Shown here one piece after another: positions 1 through 11,872 of a DNA stretch of 64,000 nucleotides. Both the position numbers and the translations under genes were made by a program. How positions within the stretch are numbered: position 1 is the stretch's first letter; the number at the start of each line of letters is the position of its first letter. Origin of the DNA: Trichosphaerium sp. ATCC 40318 (lineage: Eukaryota; Discosea; Flabellinia; Trichosidae); assembly GCA_038496445.1 (NCBI GenBank), contig JALMLS010000056.1:124001-188000 (forward strand). The letters are read 5' to 3'. The notes under the pieces are model-generated. The model made no database searches. It worked only from the letters and a program-made list of their open reading frames with translations, and was not told the DNA's origin.

Positions 1-1679
1 CTTCGCCTCTCTTGCAGATGAAGGTAGTTCAATCTAAGACTTTCTTTATACTTACCTTCTTTGAGTTCAAACTAGCATGGTATGCCTGTACTATGCAAAC
101 TCTGACTATTACAGTAACTGGTGCAGTCCTAAACAAGGCTTGGGTAAACTTCCTGAATTATTTGTTTTGTTCTTTTTTGTTGTATCTATCTCATTGATAT
201 ATTAGCTTGGTGGCAATCTGCAGTAGCTACAAGATACTTAATAGGTATATTTCAATCAACACTAAAACTGATAACTTACTTTTTTTTAGAGCACATGAGA
301 TCGTCTAAAAATGACAAGTTCTATTTTATCTTAGACCAAGTTTTTCAAAGGCAGGGTTTCCTTATATAAAGCCACCACTAATGTTAATACATTAGTTCTT
401 CTATGGAGAGAACTTGTATAGAGTGTATTGGTTAGAAAATGCTGTTTCATGTAGTACTTCGTGGCTAATACATGGAGTTAGGAGTTTGGAAAAATCTGAC
501 ATCTTTCATTGAGTGTAATTGCAACTCTTCTCAATCTAAGGTAGGAGTCCACTTTATCCTTGATTTATAATTTACATTATCAGGGAGATGAATGTGGATA
601 CCTTGATGATGAAGGTTGGTGGGGTATAACTTGGGTAGAGGCTTACAAGTATTCCCAAATGCTTGGCAAGCCAAATGATGCTTGGCTTCGAACTGCAAAG
701 CAGATTTTTTGGCACATGGCGAGCCATTGGAATGAAGAGTGTGGTGGCGGCATTCCTTGGATGTACGATTAACACCATTTAGTAGTTATACATTAAAGTT
801 AAACCTGTGTTAGGAAATGTGGCAATCTGAAGGCTTCTATTCAAAATGAGCTACTATTTAATTTAGCAATGCGTTTGTACTCTATTGATAAAGAAGGCAG
901 TTATCTGAATATAGCCTTGAAGGTATGGTCTTGGCTTAAAAATTCTGGTTTGCAAAATGATGTTGGTTTGTTCAACAACAGTGAGTGTATAAGGTCGTTG
1001 TTTCTATATTCGATATTGATTATTTTAGATTTGGAAGTCGGCACTTGCGACAATTCACGGGCCACTGCAGAGTGGACGTATAACCAAGCTATTGTCTTGA
1101 GGCCTTTAGTGGATTTGAGTATTGCTTTTCCAGATCAGAGGGCCTATTTTCTTGGACAAGCAGAGCGTATAGCTGACTCTGTATTGAACGAAGAAAACGG
1201 CTTTTTTTGGAAAAACACCAAAAAGTGGAAATATATCTTGAAAGAGAAGGCTTGTTGGCACCAAGGTCCATCTTATACACTGTACTCCATTAATCATCTA
1301 TTTTTTAGGTGTAAGTCATTGTGATACAGATCAGCAAGTATTTAAGGTACCAGACAACAAAACAGTTCGAGATTCTCATTTTATTAAGGGAACTTTTGCT
1401 TTGAATCTAGCTTGGCTTTATCTTCATGTGAGGAGGCCAGAGTATAAAGTGTGGATTCATCATAATGCACGTGCAGCTTGGCAAACAAGGACACTATCTG
1501 AGAGGGAGAAAAATTGTAAGGGCATACTTAGAAGAGGTGTTGAAGTGTATTGTTCCCAGTACAACTTGCACACTTTCCCTTTGAGTTGGTTACCGGAAAG
1601 TCCGGCCCCAGGACCAGCCACACTGTATACTCATGTATCAGCTTTTGGGCTATTTACGGCTGCAAGCTTGATTGAATGA
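1..1679 (+). CDS. GH76 family alpha-1,6-mannanase-like protein (5' end outside window)
   Basis: The spliced product matches glycoside hydrolase family 76, an alpha-mannan hydrolase/transglycosidase family that acts at walls or on extracellular mannan. Diagnostic pieces in order are AWWQSA (about 143-220), DQVFQRQ (about 340), YLDDEGWWGITWVEAY with the catalytic-type Asp pair (600-645), CGGGIPW (about 740), ASIQNELLFNLAMRLY (about 840), WTYNQAIVL (about 1075) and DQQVFKGTF (1340-1395). Introns that keep the frame include 24-65, 255-289, 541-583, 763-813 and 981-1028. A longer intron of about 136 nt near 357-492 is less certain. The frame is open at base 2 with no start codon or signal peptide, so the gene begins upstream. 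The C-terminal exon 1401-1679 is uninterrupted. Activity is inferred from motifs only; the substrate could be prey or food mannan rather than the cell's own wall. Confidence 0.85.
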
Positions 1680-1931
1680 ACTTAAAATAAAGATGGAATT
1701 CGTGGCTATACAGTTGGTAAAATCGTTACACATTTGTTTTACACTTGCTTTCTTTTTCTTTTCGATGAATTCTAGCAATGGCTATCAGCCATAAAAACAA
1801 TACTCAACCAGAGGCAAGTGGGTTGCTTTTTACGTTTGTTGAAGTGGTAAGTGATCCTTTTGATGTACACGTTTTTTTTTGGCGGTTTTTTTTTTCAACG
1901 CTGGTAAGTTTTTCAGTAATTCTGGCCAGCC

Positions 1932-2399
1932 ATGTCGATGACGTACATTGTATCATACGGCAACGTAACTAAAACATTCGAGAAGACGTTGTCAGCAGAA
2001 GAACTGGCTAAAGAAATTGTCGGTTGTTGCGGAACGTACTTTTTAGTCGATGAAGCTTTTCGAGTGCATAAGAGTGGTGTACCTGGCTACGGACCGTATA
2101 GACTAATACACTTTACTGTTTTGCTTGATAAACTGCATGCAGACAAAAACCGCCTTCAGCGTAAACTATTAATCGAAATGACAAAGGAGAGGTTGCTTCT
2201 GACGGCAGTAAAGAACGCACACCATAACAAATTCAAACGAAAATACAACACTGTTTTAAAGAAGATGGATCGATTAGACGTTAACAGTAACGGTGTAAGT
2301 AAGAGAAGTCATAGTCGTACAAGAAGAAAGAGTCAGTTGGCGAATATGAACAACAAGAGACAAAAATACAAATTAGATGATCCAATGGACTCCCAGTAA
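1932..2399 (+). CDS. Basic hypothetical protein
   Basis: This is an uninterrupted 155-codon frame, long for chance here, starting MSMTYIVSYGN. I recognise no family. The first 70 residues look globular. From about residue 75 the chain is Lys/Arg-rich and helical in character, followed by a basic low-complexity tail (KRSHSRTRRKS, then KRQKYK) that could enter the nucleus or bind nucleic acid. The TAA stop overlaps a good donor, CCA|GTAAGT at 2398, so the true C-terminus may lie in a further exon towards 2500-2800; I could not join one convincingly. It is about 250 bp downstream of the GH76 gene on the same strand. Confidence 0.5.
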   Translation: MSMTYIVSYGNVTKTFEKTLSAEELAKEIVGCCGTYFLVDEAFRVHKSGVPGYGPYRLIHFTVLLDKLHADKNRLQRKLLIEMTKERLLLTAVKNAHHNKFKRKYNTVLKKMDRLDVNSNGVSKRSHSRTRRKSQLANMNNKRQKYKLDDPMDSQ

Positions 2400-2590
2400 G
2401 TATAAATTGCATTAAAACTAGAAAAGAATCCGGATTAAGAGGTTTTTTGATACAAATTATTCGCAACATTTGTTTTAATTTCAATACGCGTTGCGTCTTG
2501 GTTGGGTAACCGTACGTGGATATAATGATCGCGGACGTCTGCATAAGTGGAGATTTATAACGCACCAAAATCAACGGATTAACTCTCAAA

Positions 2591-2812
2591 ATGGGCAAAC
2601 TCGCTATAAAACCTCTATCACGCGCTACTTACTGTGTGAATGGCTTTGGCTCGTTTCTAAAGCTAAAACAACGCTTCAGTGAAGAGAATCTCTCTTTACA
2701 ATGGAACGCAATGACTTTTTCGTCTCTAGATAGAGTCTACGTAAGAATAAAGATCATTGGTTCTAAAACGCAAACCAAATGTACTCTTCAGAGTTTATTC
2801 TGGCCAAAATAA
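2591..2812 (+). CDS. Possible small protein or terminal exon
   Basis: This is a 73-codon frame starting MGKLAIKPLSRATYC. It ends 55 bp before the stop of the convergent LanC-like gene. A second open frame (2491-2682) overlaps it, and neither resembles a family I know. It may be the last exon of the preceding basic protein or a separate short gene. A GTACGT donor-like site at about 2512 lies just upstream. Coding status is uncertain. Confidence 0.25.
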   Translation: MGKLAIKPLSRATYCVNGFGSFLKLKQRFSEENLSLQWNAMTFSSLDRVYVRIKIIGSKTQTKCTLQSLFWPK

Positions 2813-2867
2813 AACAAGATAATTAACATGTTAATGAAGTCTGGTTAATTAATAGTCGCTTTACACT

Positions 2868-4746
2868 TTATTCGGTGGCCTTTTTAAAATCAAACCCAGG
2901 CCATCTAGTAGTTGTATCCTCAAGTATATCAGCTACAAGGCAAACCATGCCACCAATACCTCCATAAAGCGAAAATGGTCTAGAGTTTGTTAGTAAGTCA
3001 GGAAAATAATGGTTTTTTTTATGAGTTTCTTTTCGACTTGCCTGTCTGGTGTTCCAAGGTGGTGATCGAATTTTTGGTTTATAAAAGCTGTCGCAAATGA
3101 GATGGCATGGTATAGAAACTTGTGATTACTTGTGGCTTTGTATAGTTTAAGAAAAACATATCTAATTTTGTGATTAGAAGTACAATTATAAACTGTTTTC
3201 AAAGAATTTACCCGCTTCCAGCTATACCATGACATAGTCCAGGACCTTTTACAAGATATCCGCGTTCCCATATCCATTGAGCCCTTGATGTCATTGTAAA
3301 TACATGCACTAACTTGAGTTCAAGCCTAGAAACTTGGTGTTTTTTTTGCATACCCTTGTTCTGCCCACGTGATGTACTTTTCTTCGTTAAACAGCTTGAG
3401 AATAAAGTAAGTATTTTTGTTGATAAAACAATAGCCATACTTCGTATGCCTTTATAAATAACAACACTGCACCTGGAGGACCATGGCACCATTGACATAA
3501 CTTCAAAGATCCATCTTCTAAAATAGAGTTACGCATCAAAATATCGTACTTCGTTATGTACCTCGAGAAGGAAAGTTGCCTTTGTATTGCGCAACCATCT
3601 TACCAATATAATCTAAAGGATGTTGTTAGATTTGTTCCATGCGTATTCATTTTTACACAAGGGAACAGCCGTACCTATAACGCCTTTGGCGTGTTGAATG
3701 TAAGTTTCATTCTGAAGAAACTCTGGGCATTGAAGAAGTACATAAAGGATACCAGTAGCACCATGACAAGCTAACACACGTAAGTTGGTATAAACAAAGA
3801 ATGGTTTTTGGCTTAACCTCCTAAATATTTCTTTGAGTGCCATGCCCACATCAATGGCGTCTCATCTGTTGCCATCCTTAGTACTATTATAAGTATTGGC
3901 GCAAGAAGATTTGGTCAGCGTACTCTTTTCCTTCCTCAACAAGCTTGTCAACTACTTGTTGTACATGACTTGATGGAATTGCTTGGTTTCCTAGATGACT
4001 GCGCACATAAAGAAGACAACAAAGGTACCCTTGTTATAAGGTAAGTACTTATACAAGATACACAAAATACCTGCGCGTCCATACAATACTTCATTTGATT
4101 TCATACTTGGCGACAATACACTAGATAAAGCCTTAAGCAGCAAGGTGATTTCTCTGTCTCTAAGGTAGCGTAAGCACGTGTTCACTTGAAATAATAACTT
4201 GGGTGCAATTACCTTGAGCTATCTTTTCCAGATAGGCCATACTGGACCGCTTTAAATGCATTCAACCCGAGTTCTCCTTCAAGAAGTGTTATTCTGTTTC
4301 TAAATGATGTTTTTTTAGCATTTTTAAAGTGGTTTAAACTCATTTTTTACCTTCTTTTGAGCTTTGCTGATGAAACAGAACTTCTTAGGTAAGCCCTTGA
4401 GTACTTTTTGAAGTCTTTAGAGAAGGAAGATAAGAATTTCTTCTCCCGTAGTTTTTCGAACATCAGATGGATACCAGCTTGTCCTGTATACGCAGAAAAG
4501 CTACTATTGCGCTGTTTAGCTTAATTTGGTTTTACACTCTTTGAAGTCGCACGATTGTTCCGAAGGAGGGTAGTTTTGCACCATAGATGTTGTAGTTTGG
4601 GAAATAAAAGCAATAAATTCATCTTGCTTCTTTTGGTTTAACAAAGTGTCACTGTTGCCGTCATAATCCTTTAAAACATGTACAATATATCTACCACATT
4701 CTGATATGTCGCTCATACCTGTGTTAACGGATTTTACACTCCACAT
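2868..4746 (-). CDS. LanC-like protein (LANCL family)
   Basis: LANCL proteins are double alpha-barrel, zinc-binding relatives of bacterial lanthionine synthetase C; animal members add glutathione to dehydroamino acids in damaged proteins. Seven-repeat signatures appear in order from the right: YTGQAGIHLMFEKL (about 4460), VLYGRAGILCILYKYL (4000-4110), ACHGATGILYVLLQ (about 3740), QWCHGPPGAV (about 3480), GLCHGIAGSG (about 3230) and LYGGIGGMVCLVADIL (2920-2970). The WCHG and LCHG motifs hold the expected zinc ligands (Cys, and Cys-His), so the metal site looks intact. The start at 4746 (MWSVKS) is the first Met of the N-terminal exon; an extra upstream exon is possible. At least six introns of about 50 nt are needed. 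No leader peptide or LanB-like partner lies nearby, so a cytosolic LANCL role is more likely than lantibiotic synthesis. Confidence 0.85.
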
Positions 4747-4969
4747 ACCTTAAAGGTTTAGCTGTTAAGGTGGAAGTAGAAAAAACCGAGAACCGTTTAA
4801 GACTAACTTGTAACCTTTATCAAACTACTAAGCAAAAAGGGCTACAAGGCATTTTAGAGGCTAAAATTGAGGGTATGTCTTAGTACAATGTACAACGTGA
4901 CTCAGGAGCTTATGTCAATTGATTTTAACCTACATTCGCATGTTATTTAATAAGTTGCACACAAGCACG

Positions 4970-6617
4970 TTACCAATTAGGAACCCAAACATCTTGTATA
5001 GCCCAAAACTCATTTCTTACTCTTGTAGCGTTGGCTCCACAAAAGACATAAGCAGTATTCAGTTGTGGAATGAAAACTGGGTCAACCTGAGAAATACCAT
5101 CTACGAAGAAGTTGGCACACGTGAAATTGAATCAACGCGAGAAGGGTGCTTACCATCTAACTGTAGTATTTTTTCCATTTTTTTTGAGTCGACATTGATT
5201 GTCCATACATCTTTGTAGCAACTACGTCTATTTGAACCACCCACAACTACCATCTTGTTAATAATCTTGACCTATCAAGCGATACTCTATTCTTGAAGCA
5301 AACTAAGAGAACTTACTTATAATCTTGTTGTTTGCAGTGCATACACCAATACGACATCTTGGTTCTGGAGGGTTGTCACACTCCAATACTAGTGGTTCTA
5401 TCCATTCTTCTTTATCAAGGTCAAACTGATACAGCTTAGTTAACTCTTTGTTGTTTCTTCCATATCCACCAAATATATACATGATTGATCCACAAATTGC
5501 AGCGCCATGAGTACGTATCTCTTCAGGTAAGAAATCATGCTTTTAAAAGGTAAGATATGTTCAAGTGCTGCAGAGCAAAAACCTTGCAAGTACATTATGT
5601 GTCACATGTGGTGTCCATAGTTCTGTTTTAGTATTTAATATCCATAAATCATTATAGTTTTTCTTAGCTGTTAAACGAAGTAAGTATCACGTGCTAACAA
5701 AACCGTTTGGGCAACAACAAGAGAAAGAAAACCGATAAACAAAATGGATTAATAAAACAAACTAAATTAATGTCCTTCATCAACAGCCACGCACAATTCC
5801 AGCCGCCAAAAACCTAACCAACAATTAATTAATTCAATTTTTATATGGCTTACATATATAGAACTCTTATAACCAACAGCAGTATGACAACTTCTCTGAG
5901 GAAGCTTACGATCCTTTGGAATCATAGATGCTGTAACAGTACAAGCATCAAAGTCCCAACCACTCAGTTTCATGGACATATTTGTAAGGTTAAAACGACG
6001 ATAGCCTATTGATAATACCGTTAACAGCTTGAAGTACCGTGGCCTATTAAATCATACCACAAATAATGTACACAGCATCTCCAATACTAACTAGTCTTGT
6101 CTCCGTAGTACCAGGTAATTTACAACCGCTTACTTTAAAAAGGGACCACTTGCCCTCCTCTACAAGAAGGAAGTTATTTAGAAATCAATTAAGTGAACAA
6201 GTCATACTTGGTTCGTACACATGTAGTGTATCGTGTAGTGCTCCAATGCAACTCACACTATCACTGGAGGGAGAATCACCTTGTAAAGAATTAATAACAA
6301 CCAATAGAAGTTCACGCACCCCCAAATAGCACAAGGCGCCCTTTAAAAGCACAGGCGCCATAGCACATGCAAGGATCTTACGCTTTATTAACGACAAGCC
6401 GATTTCGGTTTAACGTACTGGGTGCCTCTTTATTTCCAGGCAAAATATAACGCAGCTTCCAAAGATATGGATCTAAAGTGGTTTAATTAAAAACCTGGGT
6501 GTACACCATACCTTTGGCTGTATCATACCAGGATCTACACGTGACAGCCGCGTTGACCTTGTCACGAGCACTCAACCCTTTAAAAATTATCAACAGAATC
6601 TCATACGGCAATGACAT
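4970..6617 (-). CDS. F-box/Kelch-repeat protein
   Basis: The N-terminal F-box (LPYEILLIIFKGLSARDKV, about 6610-6555) binds Skp1 in SCF ubiquitin ligases. It is followed by DPYLWKLRYILPG (about 6460) and then Kelch-type beta-propeller repeats: EEGKWSLFKV...VYIICGYRRF (6120-5980), KLPQRSCHTAVGYKSS (about 5900), KNYNDLWILNTKTELW (about 5650), RTHGAAICGSIMYIFGGYG (about 5500) and DVWTINVD (about 5190). The in-frame join ICG|GYRRF across the intron near 5998-6048 ties the F-box part to the propeller, so this is one gene. It is probably a substrate receptor with the propeller binding the target. The start was set at the Met just before LPYEIL; the same frame is open upstream to 6665. The C-terminal exons are the least certain. 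Confidence 0.75.
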
Positions 6618-6815
6618 GTTGTGCCAATATGAGAAAAAAAAACGCAATAAAAACTGAAATGTCATCCAATTTCAACGTACAATGTAAGTAACTTAGGAAT
6701 TGTGAAGGTCTTTCTATTATATTGGCTACTTCGACTACCGTTTTACATGGTGGCAGAGAAGATAGTACACCAATAAACATAAATAGTACATTTTTTATTT
6801 TTGCTTTTTGACTCC

Positions 6816-7630
6816 TCATAGATTGTCTATCTTTTCATCCATTGTTTCACTCTCCCGGACAGCCTCCTCCCTTTTAAATAAGAGAAAGCTTGCCTCAGCT
6901 AGTGTGTACACATATAATATATCACACTAAAACCGCTTGATTAGTACAACATTCCAAATAAAAACACCTGTGAACGTACATGACCTTTTTGACTTCTTCC
7001 CACTCTAGGACAAAATGTCACCACTGAACCACTCCGTACTGTTGCTATTTCTTTGCCCTTTTTGCGTCTTGCAGCCTTACGAATATCCTTGGATCTTGTG
7101 ATTTTGTTGATCTTCAGAAAAAACTTTTTTTTCTCGCCTGCAAAAAAATCGTAAAGTCAGAATTATTTCCGGTTGGCACATTGCAAGTTAGCACATTCTT
7201 ACCTTTGTACGTTACACCACTAAACAACGTTTCACTATGAACGCGAGTAATTGTAGCTATATTATCGTAGTCTAGATAGCTGTAAGTAATCGAAACCTGT
7301 ATACTGCGTGCCAGGGTGAAGTAAGTGTGGTGGAAGCTTTGGCGGTTTAGGAGCTGCTAGGTGAAACAATAGCCTCCAATCCCATTGCTTTTGGGTGGTC
7401 CAGACCTTGGGTAATACTTCCATTATCTCGCTTTTTTTATATCTTTGTTTAACAAGGGGCTACAGTTTTTAGCGTACACCGATACTACAAGGGCATACCA
7501 TCCAAAGCAAATTAGCCCGAGCAATATTGTACAAATAACGACATGTGGCACCGGAAATGGACAGAGTAGATGGTGACAAGTGACTACACACCTTATACCA
7601 CAACTCAGGTGGTAAATGTGGGCATGACAT
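6816..7630 (-). CDS. F-box protein with basic C-terminal region
   Basis: The first exon encodes an F-box (HLPPELWYKVCSHLSPSTL, then the ATCRYLYNIAR motif, 7625-7510). It is followed by a Trp-rich segment (KVWTTQKQWDWRLLFHL, about 7410-7350), a patch reading YLDYDNIATITRV (about 7275) and a Lys/Arg-rich stretch (KKKFFLKINKITRSKDIRK, 7140-7085). The protein ends MDEKIDNL. Keeping the frame between HPGTH and YLDYDN requires a 25-nt intron at 7280-7304. The frame is also open upstream of the chosen Met to 7702. The substrate is unknown. It lies head-to-tail about 200 bp upstream of the F-box/Kelch gene, possibly a diverged tandem pair. Confidence 0.6.
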
Positions 7631-7863
7631 TAGTGTTGTACAGTATTTCGCAAGCAAAAGCCCACAAGCGAAACCTTTCATAAAGTTCACTGAATAAGAC
7701 AACTGCGTCGCAAACTTTCTGAACTAACTATCAAACAAGCGTGACCCAAATGTTCTTAGTAAGCCCATATAGCGCTATGAACTACTTCAATCGGGTAGAT
7801 TGTCTTTATAACAATAATAATAAACTACAGACAAATCTTTGCAAGGGTATAAAAATTATTCGG

Positions 7864-8143
7864 TCTAAATTACATTGCTTAAAATATTCTGCATGTGTGA
7901 CGCGAATTGTGTGGCTATATTGGCATCTTGCGCTTTGATAGTTGCATTCAACAAATTATTAGATAAGTCAATGATAATTTCAGCTAAAATGAATGCATCT
8001 GTGGAATTCTACGGAGGAAGTATAAGTAAAAGCAACGCGAAAAAAATAACAATGGAAACACGCACATCTTTACCACACATGTAGAATTTCATGGTTTGTT
8101 TGACAACACCCGAAGCTACAAGTGCAATAGCATATTTCTTCAT
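7864..8143 (-). CDS. Possible small protein, two exons
   Basis: Exon 1 (from the Met at 8143: MKKYAIALVASGVVKQTM) can be joined in frame to a second exon reading DAFILAEIIIDLSNNLLNA and ending NILSNVI. The intron runs from a GTAAAG donor to a CACAG acceptor. The product would be about 66 residues, mainly amphipathic helix with no membrane segment. It sits in the 600-bp gap between the F-box gene and AP-4 beta, all on the same strand. I recognise no family, and the model rests only on an open frame across a plausible splice. Confidence 0.3.
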
Positions 8144-8227
8144 CTCCGTAGAAATAAGCTGTGTATTTAGTCTATCCGTAGTAGGGAGCTGAATCGTTGC
8201 TCTTAAGAAAATGAGTTAGCTTAATAA

Positions 8228-10946
8228 CTAAGTTGCTTTAAACTCGTACTGCTTAGGCCAAGCCTTCCAGAACTGCTGGTAAGTATTCGGATTCAATGAC
8301 GCTCCCTGAACCAACTGCAAAGGAGTACCCTAAAAAACAACATCAGGACTGATTACATCCAAGAATTAAATGTGTACTAGTACGTACATAGTCAGCTTGT
8401 ACACCTCCTGTCATCAAATCTGGTGCAGAGTATACACCATTTGGTTCGGCTGGAACCTCAAATTCGCTAGCAGTATCATCTTCAGAGTCAATATCTGATT
8501 CGGTGTATGCCTAAAAAAACACAATTTAATATTGTTTTAAGTAGCTATTACATACGTCTTCCTCTTCTTCAGGCTCTGGTTGCTCCATAAATTGCTCTTC
8601 AAGCTGGCCGTAAATAACAGACAACGTATTAAATTCTTCAAAGAGTTTGTCCTAAAGCATAAATAATGAGACAAAGAAAAAGGGGTCAGGATTTCAGTAC
8701 AGATATTTCAAGCGATCCAAAATCTTCAACAAAACTTGAAACTGATGCAGAATTACCACCAAGTACAATTCTCTTTGCTTGGTTTATATCTGTTTTCAAC
8801 AAACGGTAGTATAGCAATGAACGGTCATGAACATCTGGAAAAGCATCATCTGCTACGCCAGCTTCCAAAATCATACCCAAAGCAGGTTTGACCTTAAGAT
8901 AACGTTAGCACAATCTTTACGGCAAAAAACTGTAATACCTCTGCTGGACGTTTAAAGAAAAGTTTCATGGCTGATGATAACAGCTGCAGTTTGACTTCAG
9001 GTTGTTCGCTTGCATATTCCTTTGCCATATCTTCAAGCATATATGGACTACCTTCAATCGATTCGCCGTATTCGCCCAATATCCATATAAATGCAGCCTG
9101 AAGTATGGTGTGAAAAAAAGTTTCTGTCACAGACAAAACAAAAATACCTTTGCTTCTGCTCCATCAAAGGTGTAACTCTTGTTAAAATGTGGTACCACTT
9201 GCTCTGCAGCAGTAGGATACTTACGTAATAGATCTATAAAGAATAAGTGTACGCCTAACAATAATAGAACAAGGTACCTCGCAGTGTAACAGCAGCGTTT
9301 CCTTGTACATGAGGGATATCCATGTTCAAGAATAACAACATTTTTTCTAGGGCTTTGCTACAAACTTGAGGAACATTAAGCCCGATTTTTCCAATACATT
9401 GTAGAGCCTTCCTTGCTACATCTTCATCTGGTTCAAATGCGTATTCACTAAAGGCGATCAATAACAGTTTTTGGTAGTACAGTTGTCCGTTTAAGCGTAC
9501 CTTAGTTCAGTTATAATTTCAACAGCATCGTCTACATGTGGTGCGAGTTCTTGTAAGATTTCAAGTTTTAGCAATTTTATGTACGCGTATTCGTTATATT
9601 TGCAGTAGAAGCGTTTATAATTATCCGCTAGTAACCGAGGAGCGCGAGGGATGAGTAATTGAACATGCTTAAGGACTGTGTAGGTTAATTCAGCGCTGGC
9701 ACCAGAAAGTGTCGAAAGTAGAGGCTCTACATTTTACTTTAATCATTATTTTCTTCTTTAGTTGGTTACCTTTTGCTCGCTGAAAGACTTGAGCGTGGAC
9801 ATCTGGCATATCAGCTGTGTAGTTGAAAAAAACTTTAATAACACCCAATATGACACCAGCGTTTGCTGATTTTAACCGCCCATCGAGTAGATTCTGCAAA
9901 AAACGCATAAACAACTAAATGAAAAAACAAAAAAATGTTGAAGTACCAAAATAGGAAATACTGTCTCTTCATCAGGTGGACGCCTTTTTTGACATGGTTA
10001 GAAAAACTGATAAACCACTAATATGTAACATACCATCCAGCGATAAGATGCAAAATACTGCATTGTGACCATTCGTCCATGAATTTTAAATTTGCAACCA
10101 AATGTACTATAATTTTATCATTCAATGCAATGCCACCCTCTCCCTAACATTGGTTTTTAATGACACAGCTCGCGTAAACGTCATCAGTAGCTCGTTAACT
10201 AACCCTTAGGATTTCGTTCAAAGCGTATACTGCATTAATAACCACGGCAGGGTCTTTGTCGCGCATCATCTCGTAGAGTTTGTTTATAAATGCGTCCTCT
10301 ACAAATTCATGTTACCTCTTCGCTCTCAAAATACTGTTGCGTACCTTTGATGGTCCCTGGTGCTATTTGAAACACTTTGGCACAACCCATTACTGCCGTT
10401 TTGCGCACATAAGGACTGACGTCTAGTAGCCCAGCTTTGATGCATGGTACGATATACTCTAATAACTCCACGTTGCTTTCCAAAAAGTGAGTACAACGGA
10501 TACAAGGCACGTTTAGCCTACCGAAGGGAGCACACTGCTTTTAGTGCAAGACCGCGAACCATAGGGCTGCTATCGCCAAAATCCTTCTGCAAAGTGTTGA
10601 CTGTTAAGAGTGACAATTCTTTGTTTTGACCGGCGAATGAGCATAGGTATAGATACGCAAGTTTCTTTTGAACAAAGTCGTTCGTATTTGTCGCCTTTTT
10701 GTAAAAAATTAACTTCCAGCCAAAACAACGCTTAAAGTAACGAACCATTATCATTTCTGGAAACAATGCTGCAACATCTATCCCAGACGTCATAAATGAT
10801 ATTACTTTCTTTACTCCATTACGAAGCTTCACAGTGTTCCTCAATTTAAGCGCTTGTTGCAACTCTTGGCGCAAATCATTCACTTCGCCCTTTTTGTATT
10901 CCGAAAAGTAGCTGGCGCCAGCTTCGAGCACGCCTTGGCCAGACAT
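8228..10946 (-). CDS. AP4B1: AP-4 complex subunit beta
   Basis: This is a large adaptin of the AP-4 coat, which sorts cargo such as ATG9 at the trans-Golgi. The N-terminal trunk is clear: GEVNDLRQELQQALKLRN (10890-10840), FVQKKLAYLYLCSFAG (10680-10630), and SPMVRGLALKAVCSLR (10565-10518). The last two fit the AP-4 beta versions of these motifs better than AP-1/2 or AP-3 beta. HEAT-like repeats continue (SPYVRKTAVMGCAKVF, about 10400; PDEDVARKALQCIGKIG, about 9430). The C-terminal part ends YQQFWKAWPKQYEFKAT, a beta-adaptin-like appendage ending. Starting at MSGQGVLEAG (10946) leaves a short leader, usual for the family; the frame is open to 11021. Many introns of about 50 nt interrupt it. No other AP-4 subunit is in the window. 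Confidence 0.85.
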
Positions 10947-11149
10947 GATCACCAACGCAGCGTTCTTTTGGGTATTATAGTAAGTTTCAAATAAAGTCAA
11001 AAAACTATCTTTGAATTGCACTTTTTAGGGTAGCAAGTAGAACTACAATAGTAAACGGCAAATAGGAAGCGTATACACAGGAAAAAAAAACAGTAAAAGT
11101 GTGTTAAGGGCGAAATTATTAAGGCAAAACAAAACTTTACACCACAACG

Positions 11150-11723
11150 ATGCTTCTCCGATTTACCTCCAGAAGAGGTACGCAATACTTGTATATACCC
11201 AGTATTTAATGTCATTTAGTTATTCAAGCTGCCGCTCGCAGAGCTACTCCTTTTCAATACACGCCATTCAGGTACCTGACTTCACTGTAATTAAATTATT
11301 CATTGGTTCAAAACAAATTATCCATTGCGATGCTTACAATTCACTAGGCAATACAGTACCAACACAGGCCGCCAAGTCGCCTCTGTACGTCCTATTTTTC
11401 GGTTAATTCACTACTGAAGTGCTAGCACCGCTTACTTGGACTTTGTAGAGCAAATCTGCTCTTGCTACTGAGCCAGAAGTATGCCACAGCGTTTTTGGCT
11501 TCATGGCAGCCGCAGCCGGCGGTATCATTGGAGGTATTTTTTTGGCTGGCATGGGTCAAATGATGCAAGAACAAGACCGCTTGGAAGAACTTTACAATCC
11601 AGTACAAGATTAATCGGTAAACAAGTAACGACTAACAGTTGGTTTTTGTAGATCAGAAAACGTGAGATTGAGGCCGCCAAAAAGGAGGACGAGGCTAAAC
11701 AAGCAAAAGAGGCCAAAAAGTAA
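11150..11723 (+). CDS. Small Ala/Gly-rich protein, probably mitochondrial
   Basis: An ATG at 11150 begins MLLRFTSR, an Arg-rich, acid-free leader like a mitochondrial presequence, and splices towards CRSQSYSFS. A GTACGT donor at about 11385 pairs with the acceptor before 11448. The next exon encodes ALATEPEVCHSVFGF, then the glycine-zipper-like hydrophobic stretch AAAAGGIIGGIFLAGMGQ (about 11505-11560) and a charged coil (QEQDRLEELYNP). After a last intron it ends in a Lys/Glu-rich tail (REIEAAKKEDEAKQAKEAKK). I know no family. A single membrane-inserted segment followed by a charged helix suggests a small inner-membrane or assembly protein, which is inference. The middle exon junction is unresolved. 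It shares a 200-bp gap with AP-4 beta, transcribed in the opposite direction. Confidence 0.5.
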
Positions 11724-11872
11724 AACAAAAGAACAAAAAAACATACTTGCCACTAATTTGATAAGAATCAACACTTGACATCCATACGCGTCACTTTCCA
11801 TTCAAATTATTTAACGAGAGTGCCAAAACAAAAAAAATAAAACCTTTCTAAACCTTACACACGCCTGGCTCT

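Noticed and set aside
2990-3498. Minus-strand frames of about 95 codons in the LanC-like gene
   Set aside because: The correct reading (QWCHGPPGA, GLCHGIAGSG) is in other phases or only part of these frames. Much of their length is intron read-through.
2868-4746. LanC-like gene as part of a lantibiotic cluster
   Set aside because: No precursor peptide, dehydratase or transporter nearby; the organism is a eukaryote and the protein fits the LANCL family.
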